From positions 620,001-684,000 of the forward strand of contig JAKMXF010000222.1 of assembly GCA_024704765.1 (NCBI GenBank): 64,000 nt of DNA, given 5' to 3'. Positions 42,201 to 57,200 of this stretch are shown here, one piece after another (positions within the stretch are counted from its first letter, which is position 1; each line of letters starts with the position of its first letter). The position numbers were made by a program, and so were the translations under genes. The notes beneath the pieces were generated by a model. It saw only the letters and a program-made list of their open reading frames with translations, did not search any database and had not been told where the DNA came from. The DNA comes from Oopsacas minuta (Eukaryota; Porifera; Hexactinellida; Lyssacinosida; Leucopsacidae).

Positions 42201-45200
42201 TTGATAAATAAATTTAGTCTAAAATTTTATGACCTCCTTGAAGGTCAACAACATCTCAGATATACGTATGTATATGGACTCAATATTGCAGTAACAGTCC
42301 AGTTTTGCATGAATCATATATACATATTTGTAGAACATCACATTTTATACCGATAAATACTAAAAACTTTCAAGAATGTGCCAAAATATGTGCCTAGTAA
42401 GCATTAATTTAGTTAAAATTATCATACATTGATGCCTTAGCACCTTAAATATTGTATTTATCATCTCATAGTGAATATATGAAGACAAAATATCAAAATT
42501 TTGTCATACAAAAGTTCAATTGTTTTTGAGTTACGGTAGAGGCCATGGATGACAAAATTTTATGAATATTCAATTATAACTCGAGAATCGTTAACATTAT
42601 GGTAAGATCAAATAGCCAATTTATATATTATATACCTCACGCTTGTAACACATTTTATGCCTCGTAACAATGTGACGATGCCTATTAATGCTCATTTTCA
42701 AGATTGCGCAATATTCTTCAATTATTTCATATCAAAATGTAGTACAAGGGTATGGGAAGTTGGGGATATAGCATAAATTGGATATTTATGCCATATCCCC
42801 ACCAGTGTACACTAATCAATTTAATCAATGAATGTACACTCTTCAACTTTTTTCCCATTTCTTCGTTCAACTCATTATTGTTCACCATTAATTATACAAA
42901 GGTGGATCTAAGTAAACAACGATTTTTAAATCACGATTGGTTCACTAGCAAGAGGCCTTTAATCTTGTCCAAATTTGAATAGTGACCACACGTTAATTTA
43001 TTAATAGATGTATTAACTTTAAAACAGTGAATTATTTAAGTATTATCTTACTTTATTATTTTTCAGCGATCATTGCTATCACCGATCATACATTGAATAG
43101 TTGTCTTTTGTTAGATCCAATTAGTGCCCCATAGCGATCATGGGTAGATGTTTGATATGGAATTTAATATAAACCGCCGCTGACCTTGACCCGATGATAT
43201 CGATGATCGTATAATATATCCCGTAAATTTAAAAAAATTATTATTCATTTTACAGCAATTACGGAACAAGTGATGTAAAAACCAAATATTATAATATTAG
43301 CTGAAGTTTTGGATGATGAATTGGTCCTTGTAATGTTTGGCAGCAAGATGCGCAATTTCGCTTACAAGAGGTCCATCAAAATTATGATGAATAATAGGTT
43401 CTTCCAACAATGGTTGCTTCTAAAGAATCGCCATATGATGAACTGCACAGGCAACAATAATAGTGCAAGCCTTGTCTGGAGCCATACGGATCTCACCATG
43501 TAAACAGTAAAGTATATGTTTCCATCTTCCAAACGTTTGTTCCTATCAATCAATACACTTGTTTTGCTGTATACATAATTGTAATTTCTTGAGCAGTAGT
43601 AGAACGTTGCCGATATGATGTCAAAAAACACTTTTTCATCGTATAACCACTATCTCTTAACAAGTGTTATCCAATCGTAAAGTTATTTTCTACTTATGCT
43701 CCAGCTTGTGATAGTATCAAAAACGTGAATCATGCACTATACCTGGAAACCTCGCAAATAAATCGGAAAATCTACCATCAGGTAGACAAATTACCTGAGC
43801 AATGGATAATATAAAATTAACTTCGAGACACATAGTACCGAGTAAACCCTGTAGCGTAGTGACCAAAATCATGTGCTTGTTCGTGTGCTTGTTTTCGTTC
43901 GGTACATCTATAAATCAGATTTTAAAGATGAATTTGTATTTGTGAACTAATTGACTTGCAAACACGTGGAATCGATATTTACAATAAAGTAAGTTCCTTC
44001 ATCAAACATGAAGGCCTTAGATATGAAAACTATTATCTATTTGCCAGTTAGTGCTCCAGCAATGCTTGGTTGTGGTTCTGGATTCATGAAAAACATAAAA
44101 TAATCTGCACCGTATGTTACAGGAAATCACTGTATGATTTATAGAGAAGCATTGCCATCAAAGACTTTTCCTGATGCAATGAAATGTGTTTTTCAAGTTT
44201 CCATAAAAATTGTAAATTACATTAAATCAAGTGCTCTTGAATACTCGGCTTTTCCAAAATCTATGTTTTGATATGGATGCAACGCACAAAACGCTTTTGT
44301 ACCACACAGAGGTTCGTTGGTTGTCAAAGGGAAGTGTATCTAAGCTTCTTCTTGATTTACATGGAGAAGTTCAAGAGTTTTTAGGTTGCAAAATAAAGAA
44401 GACTGGGTTGCACTATTTAATGATAATTCTTGGCTTGACCCTCTCTTATCTCCCTGATATCTTCGAAAAGCTAAATATCCTCAAACTTTCATTACAAGGA
44501 AAAGAAAGTTACATAATTGATTTTGTGGAGAAGCTAACTGCTTTCCAAAGTATGCTTGAACTGTGGATAAGGAAAATCGAAGATGGGATAATTGGCCTTG
44601 TTTCTAGGGTCACAAATTTAATTGAAATCCATGATTATCGATTACCTGATGAGTTGAGATGCAATTATTTTACACTTCAAAGTTATGAAGGATGAATTTA
44701 CGCGATATTTCCCAGAAATTAGGAAATCAGACTTTAATTTAGTTCGAAACCCTTTTGAGCAAAAAGTGGAAGATTGCATTACAGATGATCAGGATTTCAA
44801 ACGGGCGATGATCGTTGCGAACGATGGATATAAATTAGTATGGAAATACCTTATACAACATTGGTCACTTTACAAATCCTGAAAAGTCACCTTGCGATTA
44901 AACTAATACTAACCAAGTTGTTCATCGTTCGGAGCGATCATCGCCCATTAGACAAACTCTAATTTTATTTTATTATTCTTATTCTATCATTTCCTAAGTT
45001 GTATAATTCGCGTATAACGTATAATACGTTACACATGGTCTATTTGTACGTATTATATTTTCAGGATAAACTCGAAATAGGAGATTTTGACATAGCTAGA
45101 CTTGAAAAATCATAATCATTATCAAGTATTATAAAATTTGGACAGTTATGCTAAGATTTCTCGATAACAATTCAAGCACTACTGTTTTCATGCAAACTAT

Positions 45201-48200
45201 CTAGTACAGAATTCAGCCCAACAGAAGTTACGTCACCAAAATTGTAGATTGAACGTATAATAGGTATTATAGAATAGGTATTAAAGGAAATACGTCTTCA
45301 TTTGAAAGACGTATTAAATAACTCGTATTATTTCAATACTGGGTCACCTTATTAGCTTTGTTTGGGACAGTAAAAGGATTGATAACTGCATAAATAAATA
45401 TATAAGATGGGTTGGTATTGCGAGAATGATATTAATTAATGATACCTACCTATATTCAAGCAATTCGTGTCTATAATAAATGTTTCATCAATCATCAATT
45501 CATAATAGTAATAAGTTTGTACTTAAGTCCAAACTTAGTAAGGTCAAACTTAAGCAGGCCCGGTTAGAACAATTTTCATTGGTCCGCCAATGGCCGCACC
45601 AGTCGTACCGGCTCCGCCGGCCATGTTAAATTCGATCTTAGTGCTTAACTTCTTAGTGAATACGGCGGCAGTTATTTTCCGCCACTTTCCATTATTCAGT
45701 CATTTCCACCATTTTCCCTATTCAGTCAGACAACCAACAGCCGCTAACTCGAATGCCTGTCAACTCAAACATCCGTTATCTCGAACGAATTTTCATTTTC
45801 CTTCGTTTTGCTCATCGGTTTGTATAATAAACAGTTTGCTATCTCGAATGCCGGTTAACTCGAACATTCACCATTTCGAAAGAATAGTTTTTCCCTTCAT
45901 ATTTTAGTACTTCTGGCCAGTGTTCCTCCTAAGCCAAGTTATGGGTCACATTTGGTCGGCCTCATGGCCTGTTTTATCGGCCGAAAACTATCTAATGCGG
46001 CAAAGTTCCTGCTGGAGATTACGACACTTTTCAGAATATACAAATGAAACCCAACATCAATATTGCCGAATTATATAAAAATATTGTAATTGTTAATTGG
46101 TCATGTAAAATTAGCATTGAGTGTAGAAAATAAAATTCGAAAGAATGTAATAAACCAGTACTCCACAGGGAAAATCGCGCAAACTTTAGATTATGATTGG
46201 CTATAGGAAATTTTGAAATATTCATTTTGATCGGCTGCAGGTCCGAATTAACCGGCCGTCGGAATGCCAAATTGCCGTTTTGGGCGGCCAGCCGGCCGGT
46301 CAAAACGCTTAGAGGGAACACTGCTTCTGGCATCCGTTAACTCGAACATTCTTTATATTGAACAGATTTGATTACCCCCTCAGGGTTCGAGTTACCGCAT
46401 GTTAACTGTATAGCATATTCATTAAGAATCTAATTACTTTTGAATTTTTGAAATGATAACAAAAAACTGAATAGGTAGTAAAAAATTCAGCTATTAATCA
46501 TTTGAAACAGTTTCGCAGGGGAAATTGGGACCTTAAATGGAGGCTATCCGTTAACTCGAACATTCGATATCTCGAAACGATTTTGATTTCCCCTGAGGGT
46601 TCGAGTTACCGAATATTGACTGGATTGATAATATGATTCTTAAAGCATTGGCGTCGATTTCGATTGAGGGATCCATTCAAGATAGGGGGTAAAAATAACA
46701 TGTTTAACCTCATATACTAAGTTCGGAGCCCTAATGAGAAGAAGATTAGCTGGGCCAGTGTGCCACGGTGTAACAATAAGCCTCGCTTAGAGACTACAAT
46801 GAGAGTAAATATAATGTCCAGAAATTACATTAGTAGTCTCCAATTAATATTTCTAGCGATCGAGATTTATGATTTCGAGTCTAGTAAAAGAAAAGAAGTA
46901 TTTAGTTAAGTTTAGGTTAGAAACGTAATGAATCCCCAGCAGATTATCAATCAAATTTATCAATAAAACATATAATTCATTTTCAATAAAAGATTATAGA
47001 ACTCACGTCTTCCATAACTAGTAAATTTTTTGCATTCTCTTGTTCAGTTGTTGGAGTAACTTGAAGCGAAACATCTAAGTCACGAATATCTGAGAACTCG
47101 GATAGATGTTTATCTAATTCAGCCTTCATCTTTTCCATATCCTTTATGAATAATTAAGTATTAATGAATTAATAAAAACAATCGAACTTCGCTTTCTTGC
47201 GCTACGCGCCTCGCGAACACTTCGGGTACTCTTGTATTCTTATTGATATATGGGCCGTAACCATTGATGAATTTTTGCAACCTAATCGAATTGGGTTAAA
47301 GCATAACATAATATGATAGGGTAATGTTACTACAATTGGTAAACCCTTAAATCTGATGGGTCAATAAATTTTGACACCTATCTCAAGAGAGCTTTTGAGA
47401 TATCGCTTAGATCTTAGAAATCGTTCCTAGATTATCACATTCCACACACATGCCAAATTTCAAATCTCTAGCTTTTATCAGTTCATCAATCAATTCGGGA
47501 CAAAAAAACAAAAAACTCATCCACAAATTGTATATAGGATATATATCCGCTAAATGGGTTCGGTCGATAAGAAAATATCCATTAAATGATCAGTACTGTT
47601 TCGTAACAAAATGACTACTATTTATAAGGTCATTTTGTTACAGCCTCTGTAACAAAACGACTTGATAAATGTTATAATGCTAAAGTACTAATAACAAGAT
47701 TTTGTATACATATACTATATACATTTCAGTTGAATAACTTGTCATTTTCAATAATGGAGGAAGAATTTTATTCGTATTTATTACCATACCTCACTTTGAA
47801 GACCCCCAACTCTATCTGATTCGTTGAAACAAAAGATCCGGAGGAATTTTGAAAATCGTACATTAACGAAATGGCCTGTTATATAAAACGCATGGCAAAT
47901 TTGAAACTCTGGTATTAAGACGCCATCAAGTACCAGACATACTCAAGGAATGCCATAATGACATCGGGCGACACAAAGGGATTCATGGCACTCATAATAT
48001 CATTGAACACAGATACTATTGGTCCAACACGTTTCGAGTAATAAAGGTGTATGGAAGTTTATAATATTTATTGGTGAAATTATTATGATCATAATCTATA
48101 TTATTAAATCTCATTGTTGTCTGTTTGTTTGTCCGTTGTTAAGAAAAGGATTTACGGTATGCAATTTTGAAATTGTCGCATTTATCAAGGAAGTAAATAT

Positions 48201-51200
48201 AATTCAATAAAACTTCATTAAATATATCGAACATGCTGGATCCGATTTTCACTCTTGGATTAATCATATGTAAATTTATTGTTGTTTTATGAATATAAAG
48301 TAACCCATTAGGCAAATCTCAAAATATACCTACAGGCTTGCTCTAAACGGCTACACAGGGGTAAGTAATCTAGTGGGGGATTATCTTGAATAGAGGAGTA
48401 TATTCTGGACTAGCTTACTTCATACCCGGAGGTATATCCCATCTCTTCAGTTAGGCTGTAGATACCTTGTTGTTCGGGAAGGCTGTACAATAACTTTAAT
48501 GCCCTTAGAGTACCCGATTCGGTTATTCACCATATTCGAATTGCTATTTAGTAACTTAAATGGCGAGGACCATGGATATTCGAAAATTTTCAATTATAGT
48601 TGGAGTGCACATAGTTATATTATAGTAAATTGAGTTATCCATAAACGAGAATAATTAAGAATAATTTTGCATGTAAAGGAACCAGAAAGAGGTTGCCATC
48701 AACTTTCAAAAGTTGTTTCTAGGGCAACCTAAATCGGATAAGGATATGAATGCAAGTAAATAGGATTATTCATCTTCACGTCCAAGGCAAGCCTTTATGT
48801 GAGTAATATCAATTACATGGCCAATTTTGTGACTCTTCAATCGAAAAGATAACATATCTGAATCTAATTTCCACATTTTCAAGGTAATCATTTGTAAACG
48901 TATGTAGTATCCGATCTCCAGGAATAATAACTAACTTGTTCATCCTTATCATGATTATTCAAATCAACAGACATTAAATGTTGAAGCTTGGTAGTCTCCT
49001 GCAATAAAATGTCTAAACTTTCACTCTTGGTGATAAAGTTTCTATCTGGGATTTGTTGAGCAACTTCTTGTGCATCATTCAGGATGTCGTATTCACTCGT
49101 TGGCTAGAAAAAGATAAATAAATATGGTAATACATTGTAGGCAGGGGTGGGGCTAAGGGGGGCTAAGGTGACGACCACAACAAGTCTATGGTTTACAAAT
49201 GATGTAGTGAACACTTTATTAATGAAAAACTAGTAAAAAGGACCGAATCTGAAGATAGCCTAGGGCCCTAAACTACGTTAATCCAGCCCTAGTCATATAT
49301 TTATAGCCATTAGATTCAATAAGATGCAATGTTCGCAAATGATCTGGCATAAGTATTTTATTACAGAAAATTCACCTTTAGAGCCTGCAATCTATACATA
49401 TAGTAAACGAAATTATTATTACGAGGCAGTTGTAGGACTCGTATATACTAAATATCTTTCTTATGATAGTATAAAGTAGGTGGATGCGATATAATTGCAC
49501 TTTAGAATTCTACAATTGATTATCTAAATCTCACAACATAGACTACTTAATACTATGGACTGTCGACTCTCAACCTCGGGTAATTCGAACTCGCGTCCAA
49601 TGAAATCTCAATAACTATCAAGTGACAAGTGTATTGTTATTTACAGTGACGGCGGAAAGAAATTGTATCTAAGGGAGCTAACTTGTTCAATGATATCAAT
49701 CGATACTGGGTGTTACGATTGGCTGCAATTAAGTTATTACAGTACAACCTGAATTAGTGGAGTCTGTATAAATGGGGAACACATATAAGCGGGACAAATT
49801 TGGTCACATCTTTGTGCACTTTATAGAAATGAACATCAAAAGCGGGGAATGGGGTGATTTCATAATATTCTCCGTCCGACCACCTACACTTAAGATGTTC
49901 AACTTTAGAAACTATGTACATGAGTACGCGTAGCTAGGGGGTTGCTAAGACCTGCTAGCAACCCCGTATCAATCCCTCGATTACTAGGGATGCTAGCACA
50001 CTTTGTATAACTAGAACCGCAGAGCAATTTTTAATATTAGCAAAAGCGTATATTTGTATATCCAGAATTGATTGAAGAAACTGAAATACTCCCAGGGCTT
50101 ATTTTTGGTACAGGAGGGTACCTTGGGCCTGGTTCAGAAATTTTCGAGTCTTGGAACAAAATTCACACCAATGACGAAATTATGAAGCAATTGTCTCTTT
50201 GGAATTTCAACATTGTTATCCACTCCTCACCCACTATACACGTTAGATGGTTGAAAATTGAAACACAGGTACCTCTCAATATTTCAAATGTCCTGACTTC
50301 ATGACTTTGACCAAATGCAAACTCATCATGGAATTATTACGTCATTATGACTCCACAAAAAAATCAATTTTTCCGAATTTGATTATTTTTCGCACAAAAT
50401 GCCCAGATTACTAACCAAAAACCACGTGAGAGCTCCAGTATGACTACAGAAGGTCATTAATTGGAGTTTGGATAGATCATGAATAATAACAAATTTAAAA
50501 AATTAGCCTCGAGGCACGTATTGCCGAGTATACCCGGTAACTTAACGACCCAAAAGCACTGACAAATTTAGTTGTTTAATACTAATGCTAAAACAAGGCA
50601 CAAAGCTGAAGGATACGTCCGCCCGTTGCGCAGCGACCTAACAAGCGAAGCACGCTAGTTATTCAGAATTTATAATATATATTAGCCTTATTCTTATTGT
50701 AAGCTTCAATTAAATATTCAGGATTGAATAGTATTGTAGATATATTTATGGTACACTACACACCGGGTGGAAGGAATGCATTTGGACATAATATTAATAG
50801 GAAGGAAATTAAAAAGTAGACGGAGAAATGTTAATATGGAGAAATGGTAGTGCGGTTCGATTGCTAGGTTGTTGAGCGAAAACTTATTGCTTAGGATTTG
50901 GCTCGTCCGAATTTTAAATGTTGGCATTAGCTGACTAGTATTTTTTATTACGGATCAAGAAATATATCCAGGGAATTTTCATTCGGTGTAATATTCGTAC
51001 ATAGTACGTATGTCAATATAAGGTCGATTACTGTATCCACTTTCCCACACCATTGTATGCTTTATCGACGAACTCTGGTTTAACGACCTGTAGGGGTGTC
51101 ACAAACCCCGAAAAGGGGGCCCCCAGGGCATACAGACCCACAGGGTACGCCCCTGTCGAAAGTATGTGAGTTTTTACAATGAACTTAGCAAGTAAGAAAT

Positions 51201-54200
51201 TAACTACCAATTTAGGGTTGGCTCAGAGTAGACCATGAGTCAATGGGTCCTGATTCATGGGTCAAATGGTTCATGTGTTACGGTTCGACCGATGGCCATC
51301 GAGTGAGCCATTGACCAATCGCCATAACTACTGACTGATTTGGAATTTGGATGTAATTATATGCATTTTAAAATGATCGAAAATGTGTCGAAATTGCCAC
51401 TTATAAGTGGCTAAATTAAGAAATGTTAAATGCTGCAGCGATCCAGTAGCAAATATATTCAAACTGATAGTCTTTCACCGTTAGATTTTAACTCATCTAA
51501 TCTAAAGAATAAGTAGCGTGCAATATTTACTGAAAATAGTGAAATATTCTAAAACAGCACAAAAACGAAGTCAATTTTAAGCAAATGTATACACATTTAA
51601 TACATTGCAATAATTATAAATCAAATGAATGCCTCTAATACTAATTATTTAATAAGATCAAATGACATATCTTTGAATTAGTCATCTTCATCTCCCTGTG
51701 TATAGATCTTTGGTCTAGTGTACTTAGTTCGGATATGGTTGTGTCACAACCCCGTGAGTATTAGCGTATACTTGTGTGGTGTACTTTGAGGTCGCTAACT
51801 TGGGTGAGTTTGGTTGGATAGGCTTAAATTGAATTGTACTGTTTTGACATGATACAGACACAGACCAGACATCGGGGTTGCCATAAGAAATGATATTATA
51901 TTACTGTCATGCTACATTTGGTCCCCCATAGTAGATCCGACCGTACCATATATGGCGTCATATATGTCCCCGACCCCTCTAGCACAATGTAACCCAGAAA
52001 ATAAACATAGCAGTCCCGAACTATTTCTCTAAAGAGGAATATGAGGAATATGTATTTAACCGATAAGCAAGAGTTAAACTCTCACACTAGCGCAATATCG
52101 ATGATGTATTAATATAGATGAGTTAAAATTTCACGTAACAGTCAGGTCTAACTAATCCACTGAAAATGAAAAACAATGTTGAGTTTGTTGGCTGCCTGGT
52201 TAGAGTAATTTGTTAAAATTTCTTATTACAAATAGGTCATAATCTGGAAGAATGTCATGACAGATACCAAATTTACAGATAAGATCATTATAGTTGCTAA
52301 CCTGTGAGTTAGAGTTAGGATTGATAAGACTTGTCGGTAACACGATTTTGGAGTATTCAGCTGAAGTAGTCTCTTGAAGAAATTTCTGGTTAAGTTGAAA
52401 TGTAGTATCATAAGAAGGGAAATCTTCTTTCTTTATATCCGATAAATTTAGCGGTTTCGAGGGTGGTGGAAGTGTTAACGATGAGGGATCTTCATAGTCT
52501 GCAATATTTAGGTCAGATCTATCAACAATTATTCTTTCATCATAGATAACCTCTTCAATACTCCCATCCACTTTTGTATCAATCTCGGTGTACTCAGGAA
52601 GAGTATCAGGGAGCAGTTCAGCCTTTTCAGAAGAATTCCCCCCCTCGACTGCATTGGAATTTTCGAGGCATTCGGGAATGTTAGAAAAAGGAGGTAAAGG
52701 AAATGGTGGCCTGTCAGAGTTCTCTTCTATTTCACCTGAAGGAATTATTGAAATATAACGGGCTGAAGAAGTATAAATACGCTATACTCCGCATTATAGA
52801 GCGATGGGTTAATCGGGTCTACCTGATTAATCTGGAACCCCTCGCTAGAAACAGAACCATACAAATAGAGCTAAATTAATCAGGTCAACAATATTATTTC
52901 GTTAAATCGGGTCAAAATGGCCTGGTCCAGATGACACCTATTAAGCGGTATCTGCTGTATATAGATATATCACAGATATCGTAACAGGTAGGCTGTATAG
53001 ATATAACTAAACTCGTGACCTACGTAATGTAAGGCTACAGAGATACATTGGATGAGTAAATTCTACTATTATGAGATTCTTACTACTTTGAATACGCGGA
53101 CCATGGATGCCCAAATGCTATGAGATATCTACTACACTAGGAATCAGTAGGAATGCATTCATACTTCTACGTATGCTAACTACTTATATTATTTACAGTT
53201 ATACAACACACTGACATATACAGCAACCGTTTAGTGTTTGCCAAGAGGGTTTAATATATTCAAGTATACAGTATACTTCATTGTCATAAGTTGATTTTAA
53301 TGAGTAAAGTAATATATAAGCTGGCAGATACTGTCATTAAATTATTGAAATTTGATCTTGATATCCTATGTTGAGTACGGAGTGGTCAGTAGTGACTGTG
53401 GAATTAGATTGTGGCAGTAGTTTACTGATAGTATAGTAAGTATATATATGGAGGATGTATTCTCAGGACACTAGGGTCCTAGCATTATTTCTGGGACCCT
53501 GTTTAAAACTAATCAATATAAAAATACACTAGACTGATATATCAAATTTTTAAAATACACTAAATATAGTGTCCTAGAGCGAAAATACACTCTAGGACCC
53601 TAGGCCTAGATATAATGTTCCTATATATATGGATAAACATTTTCAAAGTGGGAAGGTTGGAGCGCAAAGCGGGAGCCCGCTCCAAATTTGAGAAAGGCTT
53701 AATGCTCTACTACAGAGTGACAAATAAGTTCTGTTCCATATGTTTGATGAACTGTAGATCCCTTTTAAAGAACGCGATTGAACAATATTAGTGTAAGATA
53801 AGTAACAATATATATATATATATATATATATAAAGTATTCAAAGGCAATCTATACATTGTGAATAAAACTAAAAGATCCTGGGCAAAATGGAGAAGAATA
53901 GGGTGGCTATTGTTAATTTATATTTGCAAGGGAATGCCAGAGCATAATATTGAACATTCTCAATTTCCCCAAATCGCGCCGGAAATTGATATATCGTACT
54001 GTTAAAAGGTATAAGGACACTGGTAGCAACTCAGAGAGGCAGAGAAGTGGACGTCCAACATCTACTGCCCAGATGAGAAAGTTATCCGAAGTCGGATTCA
54101 GCAAAATCCGCATGGTCCGTGTATACAAAGTAGTAAGAATCTCATGGTAGTAGAAATCTCATATAACAGGGCAAACTCTAAGTCGTTATTAATAATCTAT

Positions 54201-57200
54201 ATTATTAAATCTCAATTGTTGTTTGTCTGTTGTTAGGGAAAAGATTTATGGTATGCACTTGGAATTTCCGCATAACTATGTATTTATCGTGTTTATCAAG
54301 GCAGTAAATAGAATTAAATAAAACTTCACTAAATATATCGAACATGCTGAATCCGATTTAGGTTTAAAACGCTAAAATAATATCTCAAGAAAAATAGCCG
54401 TCGTTGTATATAAATCCCTTAACGGACCACTCCCCCAGCATACGAGAGATAAGTTCAAATACATCCAGGAAGTGCTAACTCGCACTCAGAACTCAACACA
54501 AGGCAAGCTGTATATCCAAAAACAAAATCATAAATTTAGACAAAATACATTATCTTATCAAGGCAAAAATACATTATATATTCATGGATTTACGCTATGT
54601 GTAAAATTGCACCTTCCGTTCCCTTACATAGAATAGGGTCTCAAAGTGGTCCGTAAGTATGGAAGGACAAAATAATGACTCAGTCCTAGACCAGCAAGAC
54701 CCTAAATACAGCATTTGGCATAAGCTCCAGAGATTAAACCGGTCAGAAATTCGGCATTCAGGGCAATCTCGAACAATTTTAGCGACAGTAAGTAAATGAA
54801 ATCTCGAGAAGAAATATTGCGCTTGTAATGTAGTCTGCGCGGTCGGATGCGTCATAAAATCTGGCTAATTCCTTCTGTGATATGTTCTAGCCGAGCCAAA
54901 ATTATATATCGACAGTTACGGCACTATTGAAACTAGAGTAATTAATACTAATATGCGATTCCCGAGATCAAAAGAAGCCAAGCTTCAATCACCCTATATT
55001 AATTAGACTAGCGCTGACCTATGCTGAAACTGGCATAGATCATAGATGTAACTGGATCCACGAGCAAGAGAGGGCATAAAGACATGATATCAACCGTTTA
55101 TAGTATGAGTTTAAATACTAATATGCGAAAGAATGATATTACCAACACCGAATTGTGAATATTTGTTGCCCCTAAGTGTATAAAGTAAGCACATTTCTAA
55201 ATTGTCATAGAACCTTGGCTTCAACAGTTACATTAGGGTAACTGGACAGGCTATAACAAATTTCGGCTATCAGATTTTCTCATAAGTAAATTATTGTTGT
55301 TCATATGAAAAAAATCTTCGTGACATGAATTGCGGAACTTCACACAAACATAAAATGTTCGCAAGCTACGTAGCGCGAGCAAGCGAAGCGCGTTTGTATA
55401 TCCTAAAATGATGGCAAAGCTTTGTTGTTATTGTTAGAATAATATCATGGAAAATACCATTTTAAAAGTATTCTAGTTACAACTTACTAGCATCCAACAG
55501 GGAATAACATGATTCAGGCCTTGCCTTACCTCCACCCACATCAGTTTCTATATCCTGTTCATCTACTGATAACATGCTGTATGTGCTTGATATCTGTTTG
55601 CCCATTGTGGAAATCGTTGGCTAAAAATATAGATAGTAATAATAATTATCGAAAACAGTCGATATTGCACAGATGGGCAACCAGTTCTGCTTAGGAAAAA
55701 CACACAGTAGGTTTCGGATATGAGAAAGTTTACGATTTCACTTAACGTAGTTCTTATATCCGAAACCTACTGTATACTAATAACTACTGTATACTAATAA
55801 CTACTGTATACTAATAACTACTGTATACTAATAACTACTGTATACTAATAACTACTGTATACTAATAACTACTGTACACTAATAACTACTGTATACTAAT
55901 AACTACTGTATACTAATAACTACTGTATACTAATAACTACTGTACACTAATAACTACTGTATACTAATAATGCCAAAATTATTCTTAATTGAAGTAGCCG
56001 CTGAATTGGGTACAATTATATAAGGATAATGTGACCGTATTTCGCGGAGTTGAATATAACTCATTTCCATGAATAAAAGGATATAATTAGTAGCCTATGA
56101 GAATTAGAAGATGAGATCTGGATTAATGCTAACAATTTCAAAAATCGAACAACTTGTAATTATTATAACACACAAATATATTTTTATCCATGGCCTACCA
56201 AAATACGGCTGAATCATAGTAAAATTAGTCCAGTTTACCAATCTGATAAAAAATTAAGCCTCCAATTTTTGCGAATAGACCCATTTGGAGTAAAAATTCA
56301 GTACTCAATTGAGACAATTTAAATGTTTTAACGACCACCATTCATCTAGTAATCATCTAGTTGAGCGCCCAACCCTCCTCTAGGCTTATGACGCTTTATG
56401 AATTTCCATTGAGGAGCGTGAAAATTCAGGATCTTCCCCTATACCAAAACACTAATTTCCTGATTTAGTCGCATAAAATTTAGGGAGAGAGCTAGGAGCG
56501 TGCTTGGAAAACTCTGTATAACCCCCTAATCATAATATAAAAAGTGTCCTCATTGTAAAATCGAAATTATTTAGATTTTTTCCAATTTTCGTATTTCTTT
56601 GAAATAATGTGTCCTAATTATCTATACTGAATAATTATTCGCATACTTACCAACCAAAACCAGGGGAAATATTGGTCTATACCAGAGGTACATCAATCCA
56701 ATCTGAGTAAGACGCATTTGTCAGAATTTGCTTTACTATTAAACATATTTAAATGCATTCATATTTAATTTAACAAGTAGAACAAGGCTGCTCGGGCTGG
56801 GGTTGTTAACCGAATGAAGGAGATGGTCAAACTTGGTTCAATAATATCAGTTAACCAGGTGATCACTGTTATTAAACTGAACATTTTCTCATAAATGAGG
56901 GAGAAATTCACATTTTGCATAAAATAGAAATCTAGAGAATTCGAGAAAAATTTCAAGGGAAACAGTTAAAAGGGGTTGGTAAGTACAGCTATCATCATGT
57001 GATTCGAAGCCTCAGGGGAAATAAAAACTGTTCGGATAGCGAATGTTCGAGTTGACGGTTGCCATAAGTACTAAAAGTACAACGAAGGGAAATGAATACT
57101 CTTTAGAGGTAACGAATGTTTGAGTTACTGGATATTGACTGTATAATATATATTATGAAATGCTTCTACAAATAAGCTATCCTCGTGTGTAGAAAATGAA

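Larger units (their letters stand above)
40290..47006 (-). other. 6.7-kb intron between visible exons 6 and 7
   Basis: Contains two GTGCCGACAG MITEs, decayed Harbinger and ZBED/hAT transposases, a hAT MITE and pogo-type repeats. No host exon other than those listed. Confidence 0.55.
52736..55529 (-). other. 2.8-kb intron between visible exons 3 and 4
   Basis: Contains a pogo-type MITE (about 52783-52960), a (TA)n run, a mariner-type helix-turn-helix fragment and a Helitron-like 5' end. No gene in 54360-55529. Confidence 0.5.

Noticed and set aside
52200-52301. Continuation of the exon 4 open frame to a stop at 52200
   Set aside because: The GTTAGC donor at 52301 joins in frame to the next exon; the read-through could be a truncated isoform but nothing supports it.
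54595-54855. 86-codon minus-strand ORF near the mariner-type fragment
   Set aside because: No transposase motif recognised in either strand; likely chance.
55767-55970. TACTAAT motifs in the array as branch-point sites
   Set aside because: They are on the plus strand, opposite to the host transcript.
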